Positions 8,040 to 15,167 of a DNA stretch of 23,715 nucleotides are shown here, in pieces. Source of the DNA: CAZNNH01 sp964574335 (lineage in GTDB: Bacteria; Acidobacteriota; Vicinamibacteria; Fen-336). The notes beneath the pieces were generated by a model. It did not search any database, was not told the DNA's origin, and was given only the letters and a program-made list of their open reading frames with translations. The position numbers and the translations under genes were made by a program. Position 1 is the stretch's first letter; each line of letters starts with the position of its first letter. The DNA is taken from contig CAZNNH010000086.1 in assembly GCA_964574335.1 (NCBI GenBank), forward strand, positions 1 to 23,715, in the 5' to 3' direction.

Positions 8040-8173
8040 CGGGAGAGAAGCGGCGCCCGGCCCTGGAGGGGACGTCCCTTTTCGGCGTCGGGGTTGCGTG
8101 CGGGGCCGCTTTCGGGTATTCCGAGGGCCGGCCCCGGTGGACGCCGCCGAGCGGCTGATGGAGGGAGGCGAAG

Positions 8174-9724
8174 ATGAAGCCAGCGATCTGGATCCCGGCC
8201 ACGCTCTTCTTGCTGCTCGGCGGCGTTCAGGCCAGCCACGCCGTGGAGGTGAAGGTCGACAGGCTCCCGGGCGCCAAGCGGCACAACGTGGTGCTGATCC
8301 TCACCGACGACCAGCGCTACGACGCGATGGGCTTCATGGGGCACCCCTTCCTGGAGACGCCCCACCTCGACTCGCTGGCGAGAAACGGCGTCCACCTAGC
8401 CAACGCCTTCGTCACCACCTCGCTCTGCTCCCCGAGCCGTGCCTCCATCCTGACCGGCCTGTACACCCACAAGCACCGGGTGATCGACAACAACCGGCTG
8501 GTCCCCGAGGGGACCCGCTTCTTCCCCGAGTGGCTGCAGGCGGCGGGCTACGCCACCGCCTTCATCGGCAAGTGGCACATGGGCAGCGACGCGGACGACC
8601 CGCGGCCGGGCTTCGACCACTGGGTGAGCTTCCGCGGCCAGGGAAGCTACCTCTCCCCGTCGCCGGACTACACCCTGAACGTGGACGGGCAGCACGTCCC
8701 GCAGCGGGGCTACATCACCGACGAGCTGACCGACTACGCGGTGGACTGGCTGAAGCAGCAGAAGCCCCAGGAGCGCCCCTTCTTCCTCTACCTGTCGCAC
8801 AAGGCGGTCCACGCCAACTTCACCCCCGCTGAGCGCCACGCTGGGCGTTACGCGAACGCCCCCTTCGAGCTGCCGAAAAGCGCCGCGGTCGACGACCCCC
8901 GCTACCAGAGCCAGCCCCGCTGGATGCGGGACCAGCGCAATAGCTGGCACGGCATCGACTTCCCCTACCACGGCCGCCTCGACATCGCCGCCTACTACCG
9001 GCGCTACTGCGAGACGCTCTTGGCGGTCGACGACAGCGTCGGCCGGATCCTGGAGCAGCTCAAGGAGATGGGCGCGCTCGATGACACCCTGGTCATCTAC
9101 ATGGGGGACAACGGCTTCATGTTCGGCGAGCATGGCCTGATCGACAAGCGCGTGGCCTACGAGCCCTCGATCCGGGTGCCGCTCCTGATGCAGTGCCCGT
9201 CGCTGTTCCCGGGCGGGGGCGTGGTCGAGCAGGTGGTGGCCAACATCGACATCGCCCCGACCATCCTGAACGCCGCCGGCCTTCTCACCCCGCCCCACAT
9301 GGACGGGCGTAGCGTGCTGCCGCTGCTGCGCGGCGAGCCCACCGACTGGCGCGACTACCTGCTCTACGTCTACTACTGGGAGAAGAACTTCCCGCAGTCG
9401 CCCACCGTCTTCGCCCTGCGGGGCGACCGCTACAAGTACATCACCTACTACGGGCTGTGGGACACCGACGAGCTCTACGACCTGCAGGCCGACCCCGACG
9501 AGACGAACAACCTCATCGACGAGCCGAGCCTCGAGGACGTGGTGCGGGAGATGGAGGACCGCCTCTATTCGATGATGGCCGAGGAAGGGGGGATGTCGAT
9601 CCCGCTCAACCAGCCGCGCGGCTTCACCGCCAACAAGCGCTACGCGCCCCGTGGCGGGCACCACGCCGCCGACTTCCCGCCCTCGATGGTGCTCGACGAG
9701 CCCCAGTTCCAGAACGCTCAGTGA
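8174..9724 (+). CDS. Exported sulfatase (arylsulfatase/S1 type)
   Basis: 516 aa with a signal peptide (residues 1-23). The sulfatase signature CSPSRASILTG starts at C85, the cysteine that an FGE enzyme would convert to formylglycine. Metal and substrate residues are in place: D45/D46 (LILTDDQR), K132 and H134 (GKWHMG), H208/H212 (SHKAVH), D311-N312 (YMGDNGFMFGEHG) and K324. Domain order and length fit S1 sulfatases, which remove sulfate esters from glycans or other organic sulfates in the periplasm. GGAGG at 8164-8168 supports ATG 8174. It lies 134 bp after the AP-superfamily gene in the same direction. No sulfatase-maturing enzyme or glycoside hydrolase is in the window, so the substrate cannot be assigned. 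Confidence 0.93.
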   Translation: MKPAIWIPATLFLLLGGVQASHAVEVKVDRLPGAKRHNVVLILTDDQRYDAMGFMGHPFLETPHLDSLARNGVHLANAFVTTSLCSPSRASILTGLYTHKHRVIDNNRLVPEGTRFFPEWLQAAGYATAFIGKWHMGSDADDPRPGFDHWVSFRGQGSYLSPSPDYTLNVDGQHVPQRGYITDELTDYAVDWLKQQKPQERPFFLYLSHKAVHANFTPAERHAGRYANAPFELPKSAAVDDPRYQSQPRWMRDQRNSWHGIDFPYHGRLDIAAYYRRYCETLLAVDDSVGRILEQLKEMGALDDTLVIYMGDNGFMFGEHGLIDKRVAYEPSIRVPLLMQCPSLFPGGGVVEQVVANIDIAPTILNAAGLLTPPHMDGRSVLPLLRGEPTDWRDYLLYVYYWEKNFPQSPTVFALRGDRYKYITYYGLWDTDELYDLQADPDETNNLIDEPSLEDVVREMEDRLYSMMAEEGGMSIPLNQPRGFTANKRYAPRGGHHAADFPPSMVLDEPQFQNAQ

Positions 9725-9740
9725 ACCGGGGGAGGTGGCG

Positions 9741-9962
9741 GTGAGCGAGGCCGGAAACGGCGGCGGGTCGCTGCTGATGCCGATCCTGGCCTGCCTGACG
9801 CTGGGCCTGGCCCCCTTCGTCCCGATGCCGCACCTGGTGGAGAAGCTGATCTGGCTCTACCAGGGACGGAGCTTCCGGCCGATCGACGTCTTCGACCTGC
9901 TCCTGCACGCGGCGCCCTGGGTGTGGCTGGCGGTGGCGTTGGTGGGGCGGCTGCGCCAGTAG
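9741..9962 (+). CDS. Small two-segment membrane protein (conserved, often labelled RND-transporter-like)
   Basis: GTG at 9741 follows a strong ribosome site (GGGGGAGG, 9728-9735) 16 nt after the sulfatase stop. The 73-aa product has two hydrophobic segments (about 10-30 and 53-68) separated by PHLVEKLIWLYQGRSFRP and IDVFDLLLHAAPW. That central pattern is one I associate with a widespread family of ~70-aa proteins labelled 'RND transporter' in databases, though they are far too small to be transporters. Function is unknown. Tight coupling to the sulfatase suggests co-expression. Confidence 0.7.
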   Translation: MSEAGNGGGSLLMPILACLTLGLAPFVPMPHLVEKLIWLYQGRSFRPIDVFDLLLHAAPWVWLAVALVGRLRQ

Positions 9963-10007
9963 CCGGAGTCCCGTGCGCGACGCCTCCGTTCCGATCGCCG
10001 CCGGGGC

Positions 10008-10024
10008 GGGGCGTCACGCGCCCC
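10008..10024. terminator. Hairpin in convergent gap
   Basis: GGGGCG (10008-10013), loop tcacg, CGCCCC (10019-10024). It sits in the 81-bp gap between the plus-strand small membrane gene and the minus-strand 163-aa gene, so it could terminate both. No T tract of note follows on the plus strand. Confidence 0.4.
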
Positions 10025-10043
10025 GTCAACCCTTTCAGCCCGG

Positions 10044-10535
10044 TCACCACCCCGAGATGCTCTTGCGCAGCGCCTGCTCCAGGCGCCTTCGGTCGGTGGA
10101 CGGACCCTGGTAGACGGTGTCGTCGCCGATGACCAGGGTGGCCGGCGCGGCGGCGCGAGGATTCGGCTCGAAGCGAATGGAAGGGCGAAGCTCGAACCCC
10201 GCCAGGACCGAGGAGAGCAGGGCCACGAAACGATCGCGCTCCTCCCCGGGGTCGCCGCGCACCGTGACCGCGATCGTCGAGAAGAAGGGGCTCGGGTCCC
10301 TTCCCTTGAAGCGCAGGTACTCGCGCCACAGGGCGGTGCGGAAAGCCTGGCGCTGGGCCTCCGGCACGTAGTTGTCCTCGAGAAGCGCCGCGGCCAGGGC
10401 GTCGACGATGGCCTGCTTCCCGGTGAGCGCCAGGGCGTCCACCCGCTTCAGGGCGTCGCCCAGCCCCGAGATCCCCACCCGGTGGAGGTCCACCAGGACC
10501 GGGGTGACGCCGAAGCTGCCGCCGCACGGCCTCAT
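10044..10535 (-). CDS. Uncharacterised protein with cysteine-poor thioredoxin-like C-terminal half
   Basis: 163 aa. ATG at 10533-10535 overlaps the TGA of the upstream methyltransferase (ATGA), so the two are translationally coupled. The N-terminal ~75 residues are mainly helical (VGISGLGDALKRVDAL, NYVPEAQRQAFRTALWREYL). The remainder runs strand (STIAVTVRGD), helix (ERDRFVALLSSVLAGFEL), strand (RPSIRFE), then PATLVIGDDTVYQGPS and a final helix. This is the order of small thioredoxin-like proteins, but where a CxxC would sit there is GDPGEE, and the only cysteine is Cys4. I infer a redox-dead thioredoxin-like fold or a look-alike; I do not recognise a named family with confidence. It may instead be a small ligand-binding or adaptor protein. 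Confidence 0.7.
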   Translation of the reverse strand: MRPCGGSFGVTPVLVDLHRVGISGLGDALKRVDALALTGKQAIVDALAAALLEDNYVPEAQRQAFRTALWREYLRFKGRDPSPFFSTIAVTVRGDPGEERDRFVALLSSVLAGFELRPSIRFEPNPRAAAPATLVIGDDTVYQGPSTDRRRLEQALRKSISGW

Positions 10536-11257
10536 CGGGAGGGGCCTCGGCGCCGGCCGTGGAAGTAGAGGAGGGCGGCGATCTGGCCGGCGCGAGGGTG
10601 GCGGACCAGGAGGAGGTCCAGCGCCTTGAGGGGAGCGAGCAGAGGGACCAGCAGCAGGAACAGGCCGCGGTAGAGAGACTCCGAGCCGAACGAGAGCGCG
10701 ATCGACAGCCACTCGTGGAAGACGTTGACCAGCGTGGTGGTGGGCCCGCCGGAGACCCCCGCTCGCACCGTCTCGTAATCGGCCATCTCGGCGGCCACGC
10801 CCGGCAGGGTCCAGCGCCGGTAGTCGCTCGGGCTCCCGTGGAAAGGCCACAGGAAGGGCAGGGCCAGGAAGAGCCGGCCGCCCGGTCGGAGGACTCGACC
10901 CATCTCGGCACGGGCCGCATCCGCCTCCAGCACGTGCTCCAGGACCATCTCGCACAGGATCCCGTCGACGCTCTGGTCGCGGAAGGGGAGCCGGGCCAGG
11001 TCGGCCTGGACCTGCACTCCCGGGAATCGGTCGCGATCGACCGAGAAGAAGCCGTCCGGCGACGAGCGGAAGCCGGCGCCCAGGTTGAGCCGCCGCGCTC
11101 CGGGCTCGAAGCTCGCCACGAAGCGCCGCCTCTCGGAGAGGTCCAGGTAGGCCAGGTCGACGAAGTAGAAGGCCACGGTGGCCAGGCGCCGGTGACGCTT
11201 GAGCCTCCTCTTCAGGCCGGAGATCCAGTCACGCTTCGTGGGCTGCAACACTCTCAC
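10532..11257 (-). CDS. Class I SAM-dependent methyltransferase (Methyltransf_11 type)
   Basis: 241 aa starting at GTG 11255-11257. The SAM-binding motif I is LNLGAG (residues 57-62), followed by VDRD as the acidic strand-2 end, DGILCEMVLEHV for motif IV region, and EMGRVLRPGGRLFLALPF (~117-134), the typical post-motif of this class. The C-terminal third is hydrophobic (LYRGLFLLLVPLLAPLKALD), suggesting membrane association. Such enzymes often act on lipid-linked glycans or lipids. It overlaps the downstream 163-aa gene by 4 bp and diverges from another methyltransferase at 11347. Substrate is unknown. Confidence 0.85.
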   Translation of the reverse strand: MRVLQPTKRDWISGLKRRLKRHRRLATVAFYFVDLAYLDLSERRRFVASFEPGARRLNLGAGFRSSPDGFFSVDRDRFPGVQVQADLARLPFRDQSVDGILCEMVLEHVLEADAARAEMGRVLRPGGRLFLALPFLWPFHGSPSDYRRWTLPGVAAEMADYETVRAGVSGGPTTTLVNVFHEWLSIALSFGSESLYRGLFLLLVPLLAPLKALDLLLVRHPRAGQIAALLYFHGRRRGPSR

Positions 11258-11269
11258 CAGACCAGGGGC

Positions 11270-11278
11270 AACATAGCA
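11270..11278 (-). promoter_or_regulatory. Extended -10 (TGCTATGTT) for the minus-strand methyltransferase
   Basis: On the minus strand TG-C-TATGTT ends 12 nt before the GTG at 11257. It matches the extended -10 form (TGnTATnnT), and no good -35 is visible. The position in an 89-bp divergent gap supports a promoter. Confidence 0.35.
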
Positions 11279-11302
11279 CGGCTCACGCCGGGGCCGGCCG
11301 GC

Positions 11303-11330
11303 TGGACCGGGCCAGCGGATGAGCTAGAGT
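11303..11330 (+). promoter_or_regulatory. Possible promoter for the plus-strand methyltransferase
   Basis: TGGACC (11303-11308), 16 bp, TAGAGT (11325-11330), then GAGGGGGG as ribosome site and ATG at 11347. Matches to consensus are partial (4/6 and 4/6). Confidence 0.3.
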
Positions 11331-11346
11331 GAGGGGGGCTTCGAGG

Positions 11347-12102
11347 ATGCAGCGCGAGGAGCAGCAACGCTACTACGAGCTGGGCCGCAGCTACTGGTGG
11401 CTGTCCGGCAAGTACCAGGTGGTCCGCGACGTGCTGGAGCGGCACGCCCGCGATCTGCCTGCCGAACCTCTGCTGCTCGACCTGGGCTGCGGCCCGGGCA
11501 ACTTCCTCGACGTGATCGGCCGTCGGGCGCGGGTGTGCGGCTCGGACTACTCGGCAGACGCCCTGGAGTTCTGCCGGGAGCGGGGCTATGAGCGGCTGTT
11601 CCGGGCCGACTTCCACGCCCTCCCGGCGCGCAGCGACCGCTTCGACCTGGTGACCGCCATCGACGTGATCGAGCACCTGCGTGACGACCAGCTCGCCGTG
11701 GACGAGCTGACCCGGGTCCTGAAGCCGGGTGGGGTGGTGGTCCTGACCGTGCCCGCCTTCCGCGCGCTGTGGGGGGACCACGACGACCTCTACGGGCACC
11801 TGCGCCGCTACCGGGTGGGTGAGGTGCGGCGCCTGCTTCGGTCGGCGGGCCTCTCGGTGGTCAAGGTCTCCTACTTCGAGCCGCTCTTCTTCGCCCCCCT
11901 GTGGCTCTTCCGCAACCTCAAGAAGCTACGTCGGAGCGGCGGCTCGCTCTCCGAGCGCGACGACTTCGTGCGCACGCCCGGCTGGCTGAACGGCGTCCTG
12001 ACCCGGCTGATCGCGGCCGAGCGCCACTGGCTGCGCTTCGCGAGCTTCCCGTTCGGGGTCACGCTGGTGGCGGTGGCCCGGAAGGGGCGCGGACCGGCCT
12101 AG
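11347..12102 (+). CDS. Class I SAM-dependent methyltransferase
   Basis: 251 aa from ATG 11347, preceded by GAGGGGGG (11331-11338); an in-frame GTG at 11329 lacks support. Motif I is LLLDLGCGPGNF (~42-53). CGSDYSADALEF carries the acidic residue at the end of strand 2. FDLVTAIDVIEHL is the motif IV region and LTRVLKPGGVVVLTVPAF the post-motif. The N-terminal RYYELGRSYWWLSGKYQVV is a pattern seen in methyltransferases from glycan or lipid loci. A basic, Trp-rich C-terminal part (LWLFRNLKKLRR, ERHWLRFASFPFG) may bind membrane or a large substrate. It diverges from the methyltransferase at 10532-11257 and converges on the Tat-exported gene 23 bp downstream. Confidence 0.87.
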   Translation: MQREEQQRYYELGRSYWWLSGKYQVVRDVLERHARDLPAEPLLLDLGCGPGNFLDVIGRRARVCGSDYSADALEFCRERGYERLFRADFHALPARSDRFDLVTAIDVIEHLRDDQLAVDELTRVLKPGGVVVLTVPAFRALWGDHDDLYGHLRRYRVGEVRRLLRSAGLSVVKVSYFEPLFFAPLWLFRNLKKLRRSGGSLSERDDFVRTPGWLNGVLTRLIAAERHWLRFASFPFGVTLVAVARKGRGPA

Positions 12103-12125
12103 CGGCACCAGGCGCCGGGGGGGCC

Positions 12126-13325
12126 TCAGGCAGACCCCGACGGCCCCTCGAGGTGGTAGTCCCAGGCGCAGAAGCCGTCGCCCTTGAGGATCGAGTGGGT
12201 GATCGTGCATCGCTTGAGCGCAACACCCAGCAAGGGCTCCCAGAGCTGGCGGTCCCAGCCCGCCGCCCGGTAGCAGAAGATCGGGTCGATCTCGGGGGCC
12301 TCGGCCTCGCGGACCAGGTTGCAGAAGCAGTAGGCCCGACGCTTCTCCTCGAGGGTCTTGGCCTGCGCGTAGCGCTCGCCGTCCCGGGGCACCTTGCTCA
12401 CGTGAAGCGTCTTGCCGTCGAACCGCAGCGGGTCGACGAAGCCGCCGGTGCGCGTCTTCTTCAGCTTCTCCTGTAGCGCCTGGAAGACCGCCTGGATGTC
12501 GTGGGTCTGGTCATAGACCTTCCTCGTCTCCATCACGTCCTCGATGGGACGCTTCAGGCAGACCCGGGAGAGGATGTCGAACTGCTGCTCCGGGTCGGTG
12601 ACCGCCTTGAGCCGGGCGATCGACTCGGCCACCCAGGCACACCGCTCGTCCACCCCCGTGTGTGGGGTGAGGTGCTCGCCACCTTCGAAGACCTCCCGGG
12701 CGCGGTCGGGGCCGAGCACCCGCAGGAGCTGCTCCTGGTAGACCTCGGGCCAGGCCAGGAACGAGGCCATCACGTCGGTCCGGCAGCGCTGCGGGTCGGT
12801 GGCGTCGCGCTGCAGGTAGACCTCCTGCAGCTCCAGCTCCGGCGAGAGGCCGGTCCGGTCCATGTACCGGTAGAGCTTCTGGGTGGTCTCGCGAAGGGTC
12901 GCGTGTGGGCCCTGATGGAGCCCCGCGTAGAAGTGCATCCGCCGCAGCTCGTGGGTCACGATCGCGCCGGTCTCGACCGGAGCCGAGACCGGGAAGCCGA
13001 TCTCGGAGTCGAAGCCTTCGACCGGCGTGTCGAACCGGAAGATGTGGGTCAGCGGACCCGCGATGCGCCCCTCGCAGGCCTTCTCGAGAGAGGCGATCCG
13101 CGGCTCCAGCTCTCTCCGCTCCGTGATCGGCTTGCGGATGCCCGCGAAGAGCGCGACCTCCCGGACCACCGCCCGGATCTCCGGGCTCGACGGCTCCGTC
13201 TCGGCACCCGGTTCAGAGGGCGACGTCGCCCACGCCTTTGGCAGGGACGCGAAGGCCATCCCTCCCGCCACTCCTGTCTGGAAGAACTCCCGGCGACCCA
13301 GCCGGCGCGTGACCCGCTTCTTCAT
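12126..13325 (-). CDS. Tat-exported two-domain protein: GyrI-like ligand-binding domain plus ATC-hydrolase/V4R-like domain
   Basis: 399 aa from ATG 13323-13325. A twin-arginine signal is visible: GRREFF (10-15), a hydrophobic stretch and KAWA-T near residue 33. Residues ~85-172 match a GyrI-like (AraC effector-binding) domain, including VEGFDSEIGFPVSAPVETG, the LHQGPHATL strand/turn and ELQEVYL with its ligand-site Glu. Residues ~180-393 resemble L-2-amino-thiazoline-4-carboxylate hydrolase-like sensory proteins: a helical part, then AYCFCNLVRE (C333, C335), IFCYRAAGWDRQLWEPLLG (C351), CTITHSILKGDGFCAWDYHL (C373, C386). Tat export suggests folding or cofactor/metal loading in the cytoplasm before export. 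GyrI domains are normally cytoplasmic sensors, so an exported fusion is unusual. Ligand and activity are unknown. It is divergent from the exported M20 amidohydrolase. Confidence 0.8.
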   Translation of the reverse strand: MKKRVTRRLGRREFFQTGVAGGMAFASLPKAWATSPSEPGAETEPSSPEIRAVVREVALFAGIRKPITERRELEPRIASLEKACEGRIAGPLTHIFRFDTPVEGFDSEIGFPVSAPVETGAIVTHELRRMHFYAGLHQGPHATLRETTQKLYRYMDRTGLSPELELQEVYLQRDATDPQRCRTDVMASFLAWPEVYQEQLLRVLGPDRAREVFEGGEHLTPHTGVDERCAWVAESIARLKAVTDPEQQFDILSRVCLKRPIEDVMETRKVYDQTHDIQAVFQALQEKLKKTRTGGFVDPLRFDGKTLHVSKVPRDGERYAQAKTLEEKRRAYCFCNLVREAEAPEIDPIFCYRAAGWDRQLWEPLLGVALKRCTITHSILKGDGFCAWDYHLEGPSGSA

Positions 13326-13500
13326 GGCGTCCTCCTGGCCCGCCCCCCGGCCGTGATCCTGACACCCGACGCTGTGCGGCACAACTCGGCGGCGGCGGGC
13401 CGCCGCGGCGCCGGGCGAGGTCGGCCGGCGATCCGCCGGGAGTCTCGGGAGCGCCGGGAGGGAAGGGCGGACGTGATACCTTGCTGGATTGTCGTTTCGG

Positions 13501-13528
13501 CCCGGGACGACCCTCGGGTCGGCCCGGG
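13501..13528 (+). promoter_or_regulatory. Interrupted dyad upstream of M20 gene
   Basis: Nested inverted repeats CCCGGG-ac-GACCC-tc-GGGTC-gg-CCCGGG span 28 bp, ending 20 nt before ATG 13549. In RNA it folds as an 11-pair interrupted hairpin; in DNA it could be an operator in the 223-bp divergent gap with the Tat-exported gene. Function is inferred only from symmetry and position. Confidence 0.35.
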
Positions 13529-13548
13529 TCACGAAAGGGGTATCGAAG

Positions 13549-14913
13549 ATGCGCGAGCTCAGGAGAGGAACCCGGCCCTACGTCATGGCGCCCATGCTGG
13601 TGCTGGCCATGTGTCTCGGTGCCGGCTCCGCCCGGGCCGGTGAGCTCGAGGATCGGGTGGCAGCGGAGGTCCCGGAGCTGCAGAAGACCTACGAGTACCT
13701 CCACGCCCACCCGGAGCTCTCTTTCCAGGAAGAGAAGACCGCCGCCTACGTCGCTGGACGGCTGCGCCAGCTCGGCTTCGACGTCACCGAGGGGTTTGGA
13801 CGCTACGACGTCGAGGGACGCGTCCCCCACGGCGTGGTCGGCGTCCTGCGCAACGGCGACGGGCCCACGGTGCTGGTGCGCACCGACCTGGACGCGCTGC
13901 CGATCACCGAGGCCACTGGACTGCCCTACGCCAGCCAGGTCCGGGCCCACGACGACGCCGGCAACGAGGTCGGCGTCATGCACGCCTGCGGCCACGACCT
14001 CCACATGACCAGCTTCCTCGGCACCGCCGCCGAGCTCGCCGGTCTGCGCGATCGCTGGCAGGGGACGCTGGTTCTGATCGGCCAGCCCGCCGAGGAGCGC
14101 GGCAACGGGGCCCGGGCGATGCTGGCGGGTGGGCTGTACGAGCGCTTCGGCCGCCCGGACTACGCCCTGGCGCTGCACACCAACGCCAGCCTGGAGGCGG
14201 GCAAGGTCGGGGTGGTTCCCGGATTCGCCCTGGCCAACGTCGACTCGGTGGACATCACCGTCCGCGGGCGCGGCGGCCACGGCTCCCGGCCCGAGAACAC
14301 CAACGACCCGGTCACGCTGGCCGCCTACATCGTGGTGGGCCTGCAGCCCATCGTCAGTCGGCGGGTCTCACCGTTCGACCCGGCGGTGGTCACGGTCGGC
14401 TCCATCCACGGCGGCACCAAGCACAACATCATCCCCGACCAGGTGAAGCTGCAGCTCACCGTGCGCTCCTACGAGGCCAAGGTGCGCCGGCAGCTCCTGG
14501 ACGGGATCCGCGCCGTGGCGATCAACACCGCCCGCGCCCAGGGCTTCCCCGAAGACCTGCTGCCGGTGGTCGACGTCGACGAGCAGGAGGCGACCTCGGC
14601 CACCTACAACGACCCCGAGCTCGCCGGCCGTCTGGAGCGGGTCTTCGCCCAGGCCCTGGGAGCGGACCGGGTGGTACGGATGAGCCCGGTGATGGGGGCC
14701 GAGGATTTCTCCTCCTACGCGCTCGATCGGCAGGTCCCGAGCATGATCTTCTGGCTGGGGGCCGTCGACCCGGCCAAGAAGGCCGAGGCCGAGCGGACCG
14801 GCACCCCGCTTCCGTCGCTCCACTCGAGCCTGCTGGCGCCGTTGCCGGCCCCCGCCATCCGCACCGGCGTGACCGCGATGACGGCGGCCGTCCTGGACCT
14901 GATGGGGACATGA
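13549..14913 (+). CDS. Exported M20D family amidohydrolase (N-acyl amino acid/peptide amidohydrolase)
   Basis: 454 aa with a signal peptide (residues 1-30, SARA-GE). M20D motifs are present: HAHPELSFQE (52-61), RTDLDALPI (111-119), HACGHDLH (145-152, with C147 and H149 as metal ligands), QPAEERGNGA (179-188, E182/E183), ALHTN (H210), the dimerisation-domain stretch GRGGHGSRPENTNDP, GGTKHNIIPD, MGAEDFS and the late PSLHSS. These enzymes remove acyl groups from amino acids or hydrolyse aminoacyl conjugates with two metal ions. AAGGGG before ATG 13549 and the signal peptide fix the start. The last codons (GT-stop) lie inside a palindromic repeat that begins at 14904, so the natural C-terminus may have been altered by repeat insertion. 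Confidence 0.92.
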   Translation: MRELRRGTRPYVMAPMLVLAMCLGAGSARAGELEDRVAAEVPELQKTYEYLHAHPELSFQEEKTAAYVAGRLRQLGFDVTEGFGRYDVEGRVPHGVVGVLRNGDGPTVLVRTDLDALPITEATGLPYASQVRAHDDAGNEVGVMHACGHDLHMTSFLGTAAELAGLRDRWQGTLVLIGQPAEERGNGARAMLAGGLYERFGRPDYALALHTNASLEAGKVGVVPGFALANVDSVDITVRGRGGHGSRPENTNDPVTLAAYIVVGLQPIVSRRVSPFDPAVVTVGSIHGGTKHNIIPDQVKLQLTVRSYEAKVRRQLLDGIRAVAINTARAQGFPEDLLPVVDVDEQEATSATYNDPELAGRLERVFAQALGADRVVRMSPVMGAEDFSSYALDRQVPSMIFWLGAVDPAKKAEAERTGTPLPSLHSSLLAPLPAPAIRTGVTAMTAAVLDLMGT

Positions 14914-15099
14914 CCCGAATCCTTCGGCTGCAAGGGATTCGGGATCGTGTCCCCCAGGCCGACATGACCCGAATCCTCACCGTCGTCCGGGTACACGATC
15001 CGGGTTTCACTGCAACCGGGGAAACCCGGTCATGTCCCCGGACGCAGTCCCGTGGATTCGGGATCGTGTCCCCCAGACCGGTCTCGCCGGGATCGGGGT
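14904..15099. repeat. Cluster of palindromic 'GGGGACATGACC...ATCGTGTCCCC' elements, site 1
   Basis: Unit 1 (14904-14954): GGGGACATGACCCGAATCC, 12-nt loop, GGATTCGGGATCGTGTCCCC. A lone left-type arm follows at 14961-14976. Unit 3 (14989-15039) is in the opposite sense: GGGTACACGATCCGGGTTTC, 12-nt loop, GAAACCCGGTCATGTCCCC. A right arm recurs at 15054-15073, followed by GACCGGTCTCGCCG, which reappears in diverged form at site 3. The arms differ between units but stay complementary. The cluster overlaps the M20 stop codon and ends about 70 bp before the next M16 gene. Confidence 0.9.
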
Positions 15100-15167
15100 T
15101 AGACTAGCCCGCCGGCCTCCGGACGGCTCGACACCGCCCGCCGGGCCGTGCAGGGAGGAGCCGCGGA

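Noticed and set aside
8067..8082. AGGG-gacgt-CCCT followed by TTTT as an intrinsic terminator between hydrolase and sulfatase
   Set aside because: Only four standard pairs; too weak to list as a terminator.
14904..15099. Repeat cluster as a CRISPR array
   Set aside because: Units alternate orientation, are palindromic throughout, and have no regular spacers; no cas gene is nearby.
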